DNA from: Cerrena zonata
Taxonomy: Eukaryota > Basidiomycota > Agaricomycetes > Polyporales > Cerrenaceae
Direction of reading: 5' to 3'
Assembly: GCA_038087015.1 (NCBI GenBank)
Contig: JASBNA010000004.1
Location: forward strand, 2,046,001-2,110,000
Length of the DNA: 64,000 nucleotides
The notes beneath the pieces were generated by a model. That model saw only the letters and a program-made list of their open reading frames with translations, had not been told where the DNA came from and did no database searches. The position numbers and the translations under genes are program-made. Position 1 is the stretch's first letter. Each line of letters begins with the position of its first letter. This document shows, in pieces, positions 37,629 through 50,259 of the stretch.

Positions 37629-40600
37629 ATGTCGTTCCCACCCCACGACCGTAAGCTCAAAGTCGTGATCGTAACTATATGCAGGACTAATCCTATGTCG
37701 CAGTGACCACTCCCTTCAATTTTTCTCAGGAAGAGGAGAAGGTCATCCAATACTGGAGAGAAATTGATGCCTTCAGAACGAGTTTGAAGCTCTCAGAAGG
37801 ACGCCCCGAATTCACATTCTATGACGGACCTCCGTTCGCAACTGGTCTACCGCACTATGGTCATTTACTTGCTGGAACGATCAAGGTACGGTTCATCAGT
37901 GTTCATCGAATGGACCAGCTTGACCTTCTACTCCAGGATATTGTAACGAGACATGCTCATGTCAGTGGATACCATGTCACACGACGATTCGGTTGGGACA
38001 CCCATGGTCTACCCGTGGAGCATGAGATCGACAAAAAGCTTGGGATCACTGGCCGAGAAGACGTCTTGAAGATGGGTATTGACAAGTATAACGAAGAATG
38101 TCGTGCCATCGTCATGCGATATGCATCAGAGTGGAAATCCACTGTCGAACGTATGGGTCGCTGGATCGACTTCGATAACGATTACAAAACACTTAACCTC
38201 TCGTTCATGGAGAGTGTCTGGTGGGCATTCAGTGAACTCTTCAAAAAGGGTCTCGTATACCGAGGACTCAAGGTCATGCCATACTCCACTGGATGTTTCT
38301 CCCCATTATCGAATTTTGAGGCGGGTCTGAATTATAAGGATGTCAATGATCCTGCTGGTTAGTGATTCTCTCTCATATATCACATCAATTCTCAAATACG
38401 GGGATTCTATCAGTCACCGTTGCTTTCCCACTTGTTGATGATAGAACAACATCTTTACTTGCATGGACGACAACTCCATGGACCTTACCTTCGAATCTTG
38501 CTCTCTGTGTCCACCCTGATTTCACATACATCAAAATCCACGATCAAGAACGGGATCAAAATTTCATCCTTCAAGAGAATCTCCTCAGGACACTTTACAA
38601 GGACCCGAAGAAGGCCAAGTTCAAGAAACTTGCCACCTTCAAGGGTTCTGACATGAAAGGCTGGCGATACGTCCCTCTCTTTGAATATTTCACAGAACGG
38701 GTGCGGCCAATTGATTTCCTATTGCCATAAATCGATTGTCTGATGAATCTTCTACCCTTCTAGTTCGAGGACAAGGCCTTCCGTGTCGTCACAGATACTT
38801 ATGTCACAGATGCCGACGGTACTGGTATTGTCCACCAAGCCCCAGCTTTCGGTGAAGACGATCATCGTGTTTCCATTGCTCATGGAATCATTCAACCCGA
38901 GGAGATGCCTCCTTGCCCTATTGACGATTCTGGCAAGTTCACTTCCGAGGTCTCTGACTTCGCAGGTCAATATGTCAAGGTACACTAAGGTATATCCATT
39001 TCTCAAACTACAGCCACTGACAGCTTCCTTTAGGATGCGGATAAGAATATTCAGAAGGCGCTGAAGGCGAAAGGCCGTTTGATCGTCCAATCCACACTCA
39101 ACCACTCGTATCCTTACTGTTGGAGGTACGTCCTTCTACCTTTCTACACCAGTATTTTCTTCAATGTATCATCATAAATCCGCAGGTCCGGCACACCACT
39201 TATCTACCGTGCCATTCCAGTCTGGTTCGTTCGTGTCAGTCCTATCGTCGACCAGCTTGTTTCCAACAACAAAGAAACAAGATGGTAAGTCTTAGTGTTA
39301 CGGCTCAGAATATCACCTGAATATTAACACTTTCCAGGGTCCCTCAGAGTGTTGGCGACGGACGATTCGGTAATTGGTTGATAAATGCCCGTGACTGGAA
39401 CGTGTCAAGAAATCGTTTCTGGGGAACTCCGATGCCCATCTGGGCAAGCGATGACTATGAAGAGGTATACATTACGCACAATCTTTTCAATATTCGTGGT
39501 GCTTAGCAAGATCCATCCGTAGCTCGTGTGCGTCGGTTCAGTAGAGGAACTCGAGAAGTTATCAGGTGCCACAGGGAATAACCGACTTGCACCGTGACAA
39601 GATTGATCACATCACTATCCCTTCAAAACAAGGCAAGGGTCAGTTGAAACGTATCGAGGAGGTCTTCGATTGCTGGTTCGAGTCTGGAAGGTATGTCTCC
39701 TACTACCCCTCACGTGTGATTGTTATTGATCACTGTCCCTCAGTATGCCTTACGCGCAGCAGCACTACCCCTTCGAAAACAAAGATCTCTTTGAAAAGAA
39801 CTTCCCCTGCCGACTTCGTCTCCGAAGGTATTGACCAGACCCGTGGCTGGTTCTACACATTGCTTGTCCTTTCGACACATCTATTTGGCAAAGCCCCATG
39901 GAAGAATCTCATTGTCACTGGTCTCGTGCTTGCTGCGTGAGTGCTAGCTTGCGAAAATTAACTGCTATCAGTATTCACAACTATTTGTAGTGACGGCAAG
40001 AAGATGAGCAAGAGTCTTCGGAACTATCCCGACCCCAACATCGTTATTAACACCTATGGCGCCGATGCGACAAGGTTTGTTATTTGCATTTATCAACAGT
40101 AGAAGCATCCTTTATTAATTGATGAATGTTCAGGATGTTCTTGGTCAACTCACCTATCGTTCGTGGTGATAACTTGCGGTTCCGTGAAGAGGGTGTTCGT
40201 GAAGTTGTCTCCCGTGTCCTCCTTCCCTGGCTCAACTCCGTCCGCTTCTTCCTCGGTCAAGTTGCACTTCACCGGAAGACGGGCGACTTTGATTTCCGCT
40301 ACAACCCCCACGCCCCGCTATCTAACAACGTCATGGATCGTTGGATCCTCGCTCGTTGTCAATCCCTCATCAAGCTCGTTAGGGAGGAGATGGCCGCGTA
40401 TCGCTTGTATACTATCATCCCCCGTCTCCTAGAGCTCATCGATGAGCTAACGAATTGGTACATTCGTTTCAACCGAAGACGTCTCAAGGGTGACGATGGT
40501 AAGGAAGATACCGTGGTTGCTTTGAATACCCTTTTCGAGACTCTCTTCACCCTATGCCGAACTATGGTAGGTTTCGAATATGCTCGAAATTTGATATTCT

Positions 40601-41591
40601 ACTAAAATAACATTGCAGTCGTCATACACGCCATTCTTGACCGAGAACATCTACCAGTCATTGCGAGAATTCATCCCCGAGGATCCCACGGCCGGTGACA
40701 CTCGTTCTGTCCACTTCTTGCTCTTCCCCGACGTCAAGGAGGAGTACTTCGATGCTGTTATCGAACGCCAGGTCAAAAGGATGCAAACCGTCATCGAGCT
40801 TACGCGTAACGTTCGAGAACGTCACAATCTCTCACTGAAGGTACGTTGCCAATTTGAATCCTTCTTTGACAATGAAGGTGACATGCTTTCACTTTTAGAC
40901 CCCACTTCGCGAGCTTCTAGTATTCCACAAAGAGGAGGAATATCTCGAAGATGCAAAATCCCTTCAGAGATATATCCAATCCGAACTCAATATCCGTGAC
41001 ATCGTCTTCACTTCTGACGAGAAACTTGCCGGCATCCGGTACCGTGCGGTTGCTGACTGGAGTGTTTTGGGTCGCAAGCTGCGAAAAGATCTCGGACGTG
41101 TCAAGAACGCACTCCCTAAGGTTTCTAGCGACGAAGTCAAGGCGTATATTGACACTGGGAAGATTACAGTCGACGGTATTCAACTCGTTGAAGGCGATCT
41201 TCAAGTGCAACGTTACATTGAGCTGCCCGAAGACCAGGAAGGCCAATTCGCGACACACACTGACAACGATGCGGTCGTTCGCCTAGATATCCAAGTTCAC
41301 CCCGACCTCATAGGCGAGTGGATAAGCCGAGAGCTTATCCAACGTGTCCAAAAATTGAGGAAGAAGGCTGGACTCCAGGCGACGGACGACGTTCTCGTTG
41401 TTTACGAGCTCGAATCGGGCATCGGCGAGGAGCTTGTAGCTGCTATGAAGGAGAACGAGGAGACCATCAGGAAAACTCTCCGCACTGTGCCAGTTGATGT
41501 CAGCAAACAAGGCAAGAACCAGCCGACTATCATCCAGGAGGAGGTTGAGGTTGCAGACGTCAAGTTCCTTCTATCATTAGCAAAGCTTTGA
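37629..41591 (+). CDS. ILS1: isoleucyl-tRNA synthetase, cytoplasmic
   Basis: Class I aminoacyl-tRNA synthetase charging tRNA-Ile. Exon 1 has 22 bases (MSFPPHD); exon 2 gives [20 protein letters not shown]. The HIGH motif is [14 protein letters not shown]; the Rossmann fold continues with [20 protein letters not shown]. The CP1 editing domain shows [17 protein letters not shown] and [20 protein letters not shown]. Further on are [79 protein letters not shown] and the KMSKS loop [16 protein letters not shown]. An anticodon-binding domain and a C-terminal extension follow, about 1,070 residues in all, with about a dozen introns. An apparent single extra G in the GGG at 39574-39576 breaks the frame between [11 protein letters not shown] and [20 protein letters not shown]. 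As this gene is essential, a sequencing or assembly error is the likely cause. Confidence 0.93.
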
Positions 41592-41685
41592 TGTCAGACA
41601 CATAGATACGAGCGAAGAAAGGGCAAATGTATTACAGTATATCAATAGCGCGGTCTTGTAGAGTATAATCCAAATGCTTCGTTCT

Positions 41686-42463
41686 TCATTTCTTGGATGT
41701 GCCGAATCCCGCGAAACCCATCATATTCATCATGTCGTCGCCGCCTTGTGTCATTGCAACGTCTTTGACAATTTCTACGCGTTGTTTTTCTCTTTCGGCC
41801 TTCTTCTGAGCTTTCTTCTCTGCTCTGAGGGCAGCTTCCTTGTCTCGGACTTCAGCCAGACGTTGCTCGAAATCAAAAGATTTCGCGGTGGATGCTTCCT
41901 TCGTTTTCTCTCGAAGGTACGCTATTCGAGCACGTACTTGCTCAAGTGTAGAACGTGCGATGCGTGTAGTTTGGCCCAGTGCGCGCAAGTCTATTCGTAA
42001 TTCAATGAGAGGATTGAGAAATCGGACAAGGAATACGTACGTGATCGACCGTTGATGTGATCCATGTATCCAACACTATCCTTGTATGTTCTATTACATG
42101 TCTCGCAGTAGAAACCTGGAACTCCAGGGCCACGTCCACTCGTGCTCTGGACAACCATGGTCTTCCCGAGATTCTTTTCAAGGTCTAGCGGACCCTCTCT
42201 CTGTTTCATGAGTTCCGTAGGCTTGGGTAGATCCTCTTTCTTCCCCTTTCGTGGCCTCTTTCCTGTAGCTCATAGTCATTGAGGGACAGACAAACATAAG
42301 GACAGTTCGACTTACCTTGCTTCAGCCGTTCCTCGTTGTCCTGCATCCTCTCTCGTTCCTCTTCATCCCTCTTCTTAGCACGTTCTGCATACTCTTCCTT
42401 GTCCCATTTCTTTCTGAAGTCAGTATCCTTGGCTTTGACTCCGTATGCACCGCCTGAAGACAT
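41686..42463 (-). CDS. SNU23: U4/U6.U5 tri-snRNP protein SNU23/ZMAT2, C2H2 zinc finger
   Basis: Spliceosomal protein of the pre-B/B complex acting near the U6-5' splice site helix. The N-terminus GVKAKDTDFRKKWDKEEYAE is family-specific. A matrin-type zinc finger reads FYCETCNRTYKDSVGYMDHI-NGRSH (Cys-x2-Cys ... His-x5-His), with the last His completed across the intron at about 42000-42041. It is followed by LRALGQTTRIARSTLEQVRA, LREKTKEASTAKSFDFEQRL and a Lys/Glu-rich tail ending GFGTSKK. A second intron lies near 42264-42315. Length of about 225 residues fits. Converges with ILS1, only 94 bases between the stop codons. Confidence 0.93.
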
Positions 42464-43778
42464 GCTAAGGATATGCTATGTGTTTAATGGAATTCCTACG
42501 AAATGTAGCGTGGACGTCTTCAGTAAGTATTTGGGTGAGCTGAAGTCAAGTCAGTGATAATGAATAGTTGGCTCTCTAGAGATAGATTGTAAAGTTGCTG
42601 CTGTAGGATGATGTTCTACACCACCTGGTGGTAATTGAGAACATTGGAACAGTCCCAAACTTTCCTAAACAGCTCATGTTTTGACGCCCATGCATCATCC
42701 ATTCAAATTCCAACTTGAAGTTTCCTCATGATCTACTAGTAGTTAAACTTCAACCTTGCCAATTCTACAAAACAGATGATCACACCAGATTATAAAGAGG
42801 CTGCGTACCTAGGATTCCTATTTGAAGAGCATACTCCGCCGAACTTGTTACTGGAATACTGTAATCAGAAGGTAACCCTTTTCCTCCGTGTACGCGGTCG
42901 GTTTTGGCAACACTCCGCTTCTCAGAGCACCGGAGGCTTGAGGCAAGATTCGTAAAGTTGCTTGTGGATTTACGTAGTGATGTAACAAAGGACTCCAAAA
43001 GGCTCCAAGCAACGCACTCCGAGACGGAGTGTCCCACTCGCTGCGCCGTCATACTACGGGAACAATAATCCTAAGCGATATTCCTCAATGTCAGGACTCA
43101 GTGTATGCCGAGCACACCACGTATATCCTATTTCTACATCTCTCTTGACAACAAACGAGCTTTCGAAAGCTCGAGTCCAAACACTTCACACCTCGTCCAT
43201 GCCAAAAGTGTACATCCCGAAAAGGTAAGTCTCGTAGTCTAGCATAGTATAGGTTTTCTCACCACTAGGGGACATATTTTGATGCATCCCTTGTAAGTGT
43301 ATGTTCCCGCATATTCGGCATATATCTAAATGTCTCCGACATCATCCTGTTCTCGTAATCCTTCTATTTCATCAAGCATTGCCTTAACATAGGCATACAT
43401 ATTCTCAGTGGCCACATCCCCTGGGCTCCTTAGGCTACCTTCCTCTCTTTTCTTTTCCTTCATGCCCCAGCTCGCCCTAGACAGAACATTCGCACTATCC
43501 TTCTGGTTTGAAGTAAGCTTGAGGTACAAACTCTACTAGCTTATTTGTCGCTAATTGGTTCTTATAGGCAATAGTATACGGTTTGTTCAATTATTTCATA
43601 CTAGGGGATCCTTCTCTCATCATACACATCATTTCAGGCATATATTTCTGCCTGTTTTGTGCTGGGGTACATGTAAACTATACCTACCGCAGTCACAGGG
43701 ACAATGACAGCAAGGTGATTCCACACCGCACCGTCTCCAAAGTTGTGTATCTATCTCCCTAACCTCCGGCGACTCTAG
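42464..43778. other. intergenic or unresolved 5' part of the membrane-protein gene
   Basis: Contains the SNU23 promoter and probably the first exon or exons of the rightward membrane-protein gene, which I could not place. A short ATG frame at 43200 followed by GTAAGT (43225) is one candidate for an early exon. Reverse-strand frames at 42780-43052 and 43326-43529 are not recognised. Confidence 0.35.
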
Positions 43779-44982
43779 TTTTTGTTCTGGGCAGGGATCT
43801 TGATGTTTTTCTTTGCAACATTTCATTTAAGTGAGTCCACATTGTAGGCTCTTGATTTTTAGCGTCCCTTAAGCTTCCTGCAGCATTGGATGGCTACCGC
43901 TACATGCACGCATACGTCGACCTTGCCGACGTCCCAGGAGCAGGAGCTAAATGGTTAGCAAACGTCTCAACCTGGCATCAGGTCTTGAAAGACGCGTTGT
44001 ACGGAATGACAGAATTAATCGGCGACTTAGTCGGGGTAAGTGTCTCTCCAATGATACAAGTCGCAAATGTGAGGTCTATTATGTTCTAACTCTATTTTTC
44101 TTAAATCTCCAGACATATCGTGTCTACGTAATTTGGGGTCGTAATTGGAAAGTCACCTTACTCCCCTCTCTCTTAGCTATCGCCAGTGCAGGTGCGTCCC
44201 CTCCCCATCATGATCACCAAATGTGCTTGCTAAATTACTCTCATTTACGTATAAGTTTCCGGATTCACCCTCGTAGGACTCTACGCAACAAAAATCACAT
44301 CCACGGACACCATGTTCTCACCAACGATCCAGCGCTGGACACAGACCTTCTTCTCCGTCAGCGTCATCCAAACCGCCCTCATCACTGGTCTCATCGTTTA
44401 CCGGATACGACAAGTCGACCAGCTAGGTGCCAAGTTTCGACTATCCATCTCAAGTGTAGGAGAGGTTAGAGTAGGTTCGGGTGAAGGAAAACTGATGTAT
44501 GTGGTGTGGGTCCTGGTGGAATCGGCAGGGTTTCTGCTGATTTTCGAAGTGATGTTGTTGGGGACGTATATTGCAAATAATAACGCGCAGTATATTTTCT
44601 TGAATACAATCGCTTGTATTGTGGTGAGTACTTCTCTGATACTTGGAGCTGGATTACACACATAACGGTCTTGTCGTAGGGTATTTCATTCACAGCAAAT
44701 ACCATCCGCTCAACGATGCATTTCTCTTGTCCGTTCAATTCACAAACCGACACCTGGAACTCGGGCTCGCATTCTAATCGAGAAGGGTTCCACAATCAAC
44801 ACGCTCGCACATCCCGCATTCCGGGTCCTTCTACCTTCTCTCAACAATCCTATTCAGGTTACCCTATGCATCCCATTACGATTAACGTCACAAAATGCGT
44901 AGGTACTCACGGGGATGGTGGCATCGAGGGTACAATTGATTACGATGTCGAAAGCGGAGGTGATATAGGAGAGAAGCTGTAG
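43779..44982 (+). CDS. multi-spanning fungal membrane protein, 5' end unresolved
   Basis: Matches the layout of a large mushroom-specific family of seven-span proteins of unknown function. Exon from 43779 encodes a hydrophobic span (FWAGILMFFFATFHL), then splices to TLDGYRYMHAYVDLADVPGA. The next part has WHQVLKDALYGMTELIGDLV, then YRVYVIWGRNWKVTLLPSLL, which is the family's most recognisable segment, then GFTLVGLYATKI. Further spans are FFSVSVIQTALITGLIVYRI, LMYVVWVLVESAGFLLIFEV and IFLNTIACIVGISFTANTIR. The C-terminal tail of about 80 residues is hydrophilic. The N-terminal span or spans must lie upstream, so this is an incomplete model and not evidence of truncation. Confidence 0.65.
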
Positions 44983-45412
44983 CGTTATTGCCCGTTGCAA
45001 CGTTGGCGCGAAAATATTATTTGTTTATATCCAATTGTTATATTGCATGGAAGAGACGAGTCTACAGCATTTCAAGTGAAGATCGAGTTAAACGAGGAGA
45101 TGGGCCAATTTGTCATTGGCAGGACAGGAGCAGTGGGATTTTGTCAGTTGTGTAAATGAACCTATGCTTTTGAATCGACTTCACTGTGAAAGCAAGCGAC
45201 CGAGAAAAATACCTCGAGTTCTAAGTCTTTCAGTTCACAAATTCGAGTAGATTATAGAAACCATAGACGTCGTCGCATGCCATAGTGTTATAATGGAAAA
45301 CGTACAATGCAATAGAAACAGTGGTAATGTGAACAGCAAAGGCACCCGTCGTCACGTCAAGGTCATGTCAGAAAAAATATATGCGGCATGGAATCCACCC
45401 AAGGAGAGCACT
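44983..45412. other. convergent intergenic region
   Basis: 3' ends of the membrane-protein gene and RPL12 face each other here. No gene recognised. Confidence 0.5.
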
Positions 45413-46092
45413 CTACTCTTCTGGGACCTCGATCTCGCCCGAGTTGATCTGGTCGATGATATCATGTGGGGGTTGACCGTCGATGGTGCAGCCGACGGAT
45501 TGAGCGGTACCCAAGATCTCCTTGCAGTTGTTAGCGAGGGACTTGGCGAGGGATTTTGATCGCATGGTGCGGGCAATGTCAACGATTTCATCGAAAGCAA
45601 TGTTACCGCTGTGCTTGATGTTCTTCTCCTTCTTGCGATCACGTGGGGGCTCTGTAGAAGCAAAGGTTTTAGTTTTAGTGAGATGGATTTTTGGCGGAAT
45701 CAAGTGGACGAACCCTTAAGAGCCTTGATGACAAGGGATGAAGCTGAGGGGACAACGTCGACCTTGGCTTGTCGGTTTTGGATGGTGAGTTGGACGGTTA
45801 CACGGAGACCCTTCCATGCGCCGGTAGCCTTTGCGATATCTTCACCGACCTTCTTCGGTGACTGTTTATATAAAATACATTAGAGTGCTGTTCAGTGGCC
45901 AAGCAAAATACTAGGACGTACGAGACCCAAAGGACCGATCTTGGGAGCCAATGCGGATGAGGCACCGACTTCACCTCCCGTCGCCCGGAGGTAGATGATC
46001 TTAATTTCATTGGGGTCCTAGAGAAGAGTAGAGTCAGCGGTTTGTTCAATGTTGTTGACGACGGCGACGAGACTGACGAATTTGGGGGCCAT
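45413..46092 (-). CDS. RPL12: 60S ribosomal protein L12 (uL11)
   Basis: Large-subunit protein at the base of the ribosomal stalk, contacting translation factors. Exon 1 is 15 bases (MAPKF), with donor GTCAGT; exon 2 starts [20 protein letters not shown]. Then [72 protein letters not shown] and [20 protein letters not shown] follow, ending EIEVPEE. Introns lie near 46019-46078, 45862-45925 and 45660-45715. About 165 residues, as expected. Divergent from the cyclin gene 307 bases away. Confidence 0.95.
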
Positions 46093-46399
46093 TGCGGATG
46101 ATTTGGACGACGAAGAGGGTGATGAGCTAGAGTATTAGAAAGTATGGATTTGGCGGTGGATTATGTCAGCACGTGGCAGGAGGCTGAAAACAAGGTTCAG
46201 TCGGCGCTACACTTGGTACACAGTTTATCGGGAAATGCCGGAAGCCGAGATCTGATGTGAGGGACTGGGGAAAGTCTGGTGAGGAAGGAGATGGATGAAA
46301 GCACGCAGCGGGAGAGTCATCGAGGGCACACTCTGAGCTCATCGTCGACAGCACACAGCTGGCATAACTAGTCCGGCCACACTCCTCTGCAATGGCTGA
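46093..46399. promoter_or_regulatory. shared divergent promoter of RPL12 and the cyclin gene
   Basis: 307 bases between two divergent ATGs. It must hold both promoters; I cannot name a factor site. Confidence 0.45.
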
Positions 46400-47939
46400 A
46401 TGGAACCGTCAGACAGAGTCCAGCTGCCGGCAGGCTTTGAGAATGTCGACAAGAATATTCTCGCTGAACTGATAGGCAAGTGTCCTTTTCCCGCATCCTT
46501 TTCGCTTCTCCTGACAGAACTATATCATTTTACCTCTATACATCCACAAACCAACTCTGAACATGAAATATGCCATGTGCAACTTTCAAACGTTACAGCG
46601 GACATGATGGACCGCCTTCTCTCTCATAATGACAGAATACCTCTATCTCCGTGCGCACCCAACCTCTAGGTTACCTGCGCGGGACCTGTCACCGATGATG
46701 CATCATCTCCGTTTGTAGTGAATCCCTCACTCGTTTTCATTCTCGTTCAGCACCTAGCATCACCGTCCTAGACTACCTCCGTCGTATAGTCAAGTTCACT
46801 AATGTCGAGGTACGTTCATCCGTCTCAAACTCCTCCTAGGAACACACAACCTCATTATTTACCTCATCGCATGCATACACCCACATACACCCACATTTAC
46901 ACCTGCATATAATCAGAACGCATGCCTCTTAATCACTCTGCATTACATCGATCAAATATGCGCCAGAAATCCAACATTCACGCTTTCCTCTCTCACCTGC
47001 CATCGTTTCCTCATCACTTCCGTCGTCCTCTCTAGCAAAGCCCTCTGTGACGTCATGTGCCCGAATCATATTTACGCAAAGGTCGGTGGTATATCTATGA
47101 CCGAACTCAACACTCTCGAGCGCGAGTTCCTACGCATGATCGATTGGAGGCTAGTGGTCAGTAACTCTATTTCAGCTCCTCTCTTCTTTCATAGTTATGG
47201 GTTTATCTCTCAGACAACACAAGAAGTCCTCCAAGAATATTATATCAACCTCGTCCGAACCCACAGCAATGGCTCCTACATCATAACTGGCACCCAATCT
47301 TCCTCTAGTGTTTCCTCCGCGTCTGCTTCCGAGAGTGATATGGACTATGAAATATCATCCCACTCCAGACCTGCCTCGCCAACCACCTCGATCAATACCA
47401 CCACCACCAATACAACAAGCACCTCGCATACGACCAATACGACCAGCACCTCAAATAGCTCAAACAGCTCCAATTCAACGGCAACAACGACCAATACAAA
47501 TATGGATGCCTCTATGAACCCTATCAACACCGTCTCCGATAACACCAATATTGATGCCGACACCTACATCGACGGAAATACGAATTCACCTCAACCCAGT
47601 GCCATGGACGTGGGCATGGACATGGTGGGAGGAACTGGCGGTGATAATAGCATGTCAGATAGTTCGAATGCACCGCAGCAACCCCAGGGACAAGAACCAC
47701 TTCTGTTCCAAACACAAGAGCGAGAAGAAGGACCACACACGAGTCTTATCAGTCCTACCACGCTCACCACGCTATCTGCTCAAATGATCCATCATGTCCA
47801 ACCTCCTATTTTGGCTCACTCCACTCGACCTACTCCATCCACACACCCTGCTCCCACAGTAGAACAAAACATTGCGTTTCAGGCTTTTCAGAGTCAACGG
47901 ACACGCCAAGAGGAGTCCGGGGATATGGATCTGGGCTGA
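46400..47939 (+). CDS. PHO80/PREG1-type cyclin
   Basis: Cyclin partner of a Pho85-type kinase, by family likely involved in phosphate or nutrient signalling. The spliced frame reads MEPSDRVQLPAGFENVDKN, LAELI-ADMMDRLLSHNDRIPLSP, then SLTRFHSRSAPSITVLDYLR, RRIVKFTNVE, ACLLITLHYIDQICARNPTF, TLSSLTCHRFLITSVVLSSK and AKVGGISMTELNTLEREFLR, then DWRLV joined to TTQEVLQEYYINLVRTHSNG. The C-terminal half is low-complexity, Thr/Asn/Ser-rich (47390-47510), with no clear domain. The intron at 46476-46598 uses a GC donor (GCAAGT) and is 123 nt with no in-frame stop, so retention would insert 41 residues inside the cyclin fold. Another intron (47159-47215) also lies in an open frame. Strong family match, specific role inferred. 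Confidence 0.85.
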
Positions 47940-50259
47940 TATCGTTCGTTTTCACCGTTGATAGGCTCAACCGGTTAATCAAAGCATTTTACTGGTACCG
48001 TCCTGATGTGCTGCCCGGTGTCTACTGGTATTCCTGTATCCGGTTCGCGGGGTTCAGAACTAGGTGCTTGGTATATTGAAAGCGAGGGGTGTGGTAGATC
48101 TGGTATATATCGGGATCCTTGCGCTATTGAAGTGAGGATAGGGTGAGACGATCGATCTCGTTGAGCAAGAAGGGGAAGCGGCAGGTGGGAGTAAAACAGG
48201 TTAACGGAAGAGAGCATGAACGGGTGGGGAGATGGGAGAGTGATTCATGAAGGTGTGGGAGCGGGTTTGGTGACGGGGAAGAAAAAAAGGTGCTACGGAG
48301 GTGTGTTTTTAGGCTATCGTTTCTCTCATGACATGGGCTTCCGTTCTCCATTCAATTACTCTTGCCCTTGGCTCCGTTCGTCAAGTTTGTCAGCTACTTA
48401 CTCTGTTTTTGGTTCTGGTGTGTTCTGATAGTCTTCTATTGGGGGACTTTGAAGTTCGTACGTACAATACTTTATTTTTGGCTCCTTGCTTCTGGCCTTC
48501 AGTGAATGTCCTATTAGTGAATCTCGAATTTCTTTTTTCGTTCAAGTTCTTTCTTTGTTGTTTTATTGTGGAATCGGATACATCTTTCTTTCCTTGGTAC
48601 ATCAAAACGAAAACGTTCGCGTTACAGTTACAATTACAATTCACGCATAAAACGAATTCAATTTGTATTACCGTGCCGTCTGACTTGCATCTTATAACAA
48701 ATGAACAGAGACATCGGGTCCGTCGATATCAGACTTAAGCTTATGACAGACGGCGAAGAACCATCCTACCACCGACCTCGCTAATCGTGTCGAACTGTCA
48801 AGCCGATGCTAGTACTCAAATTCACTACTCATGCCGACGTGGCTGTTGAAATAACTCACCCACGTATTCACTTGTTCACACGAAAGCTCACACGCAAACC
48901 AATATCCGTATCCAAATAATTCCAAAAATCATCATGAAAAATCTATCACAGAGAGAGGTGTAAAAAAAAAAGACGAGACACGAGGTAATAAAAAAACACT
49001 AAAACAGTCCATGCCAGAGGAAAGTTATTGCCGTTCGATTGAGGAGGTTAGTTTGCTTTGTTGCAGGGTGGAGGAATAGGAAGGAGAAGAGGAAGAATAA
49101 AACCGAGGAGATGACTAACTACTAACTACTACTGAACTACTACGACTACTAAGAGACTTTCAGGTGGAGGACCGAGCACACACGAGACGATAGGGTTGGG
49201 GGGGAGTGGGATGGGGATGGGATGGTGGTGAAAAGGAATAAAGATAAAAAATCGCGGAAGCTGCGATTGACCAGGGTGTATGATTGTTGATTTGAGAACA
49301 CCAGAAAAGAATGAAGAGGTTTTGAGGTGAAGTGGCGTTCGCGATCCGTGGAGATCGGAGATGAAAAACGTGTGAAACGAAGCGATGACAAGTCAACTCT
49401 TCGTCGATCTTTGTGGCTCTCCACGCGACCGAGGGAAACACCAACACCTAGATGAGGAGATGACGATGGGAAAAAAAGAAATTTGCCAAAATGAGCGTGT
49501 GTGTTTGAAATTTGGGCGAGTTAAGACCAAGGGAGAGGGGGTTGGGGGTGCTGGGGGAAAATTGCTTTGGGGAAACATGTGAGTTGCGAGAGAGAGAGGA
49601 AGTGGAAAAATGCTGTGGGAGGTGGGGGAGAAACAATGATAACGATGATGATGAGTGTGTGTGCGATGCCGGAACAAGATGGTGGGGGAAAGGTTGTTTG
49701 GGAACATAATAAAAATGGCTTTTTCTCCGTTTTTTCTCTGTATGTTACAAGAATCCAGAAAGCGCAAAAGAAGAAATGGGGGGGTTGGTTTCGAAAAACG
49801 GCCTTTGGGAGAGCACAAGACAAAACGACGACGACGATATCAAGAATATCAGATACCATTCCAATACCTGGAAAAACGACTGCCTTTTTGTCTGCAAGTA
49901 GAGCGCATACGAGAAATGGAGAATGGGGTGAGCGAAGCCGAGAGTTTGAGAAAGGGTTTAAGGAGGGGTGTGGGTTGACGATCAAGCGATCAAGCGATCA
50001 GGCAGTCAAAGGGTTCTGTGGGGGAATGATGGAAGAGGGACAATGGGATACGGATGTGGTGATACGAGGGAAAGGGATAATGGTAAAGTGGGGGAAAGGT
50101 GATGATAAAGAAGTTGAATGCCATACACATACAAGGTACGAGCGAACCCAGCGAAGGATCGAACACATCCAACGCAAAAACATCCACCGTACTGATTCCA
50201 CCCTCTGTGTCATCGTGCAAAACTAACAAAAGTCACGAACGAAACGAGCAAGTAACAAA
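47940..50259. other. long convergent intergenic region with strand-biased composition
   Basis: 2.3 kb between the ends of the cyclin and KSP1-like genes. From about 48940 on, the + strand is very purine-rich (GA and GGGG runs), which opens long frames on both strands (for example 49567-50226 + and 49521-49985 -); these lack any family resemblance and I treat them as composition artefacts. Probable long 3' UTRs. Confidence 0.45.
49110..49152. repeat. short imperfect ACTAACTACT repeat
   Basis: The + strand carries a run of ACTAACTACT and related ACTACTAC/GACTACTA units over about 40 bases. It looks like a degenerate microsatellite inside the convergent intergenic region. Confidence 0.6.

Noticed and set aside
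43326..43529. 67-codon reverse frame ending EIEGLREQDDVGDI
   Set aside because: Looks protein-like at the end but no upstream exon or family was found; left unannotated.
49521..50226. Overlapping open frames of 154 and 219 codons on opposite strands
   Set aside because: They arise from extreme purine/pyrimidine bias, have no family motif and contradict each other.
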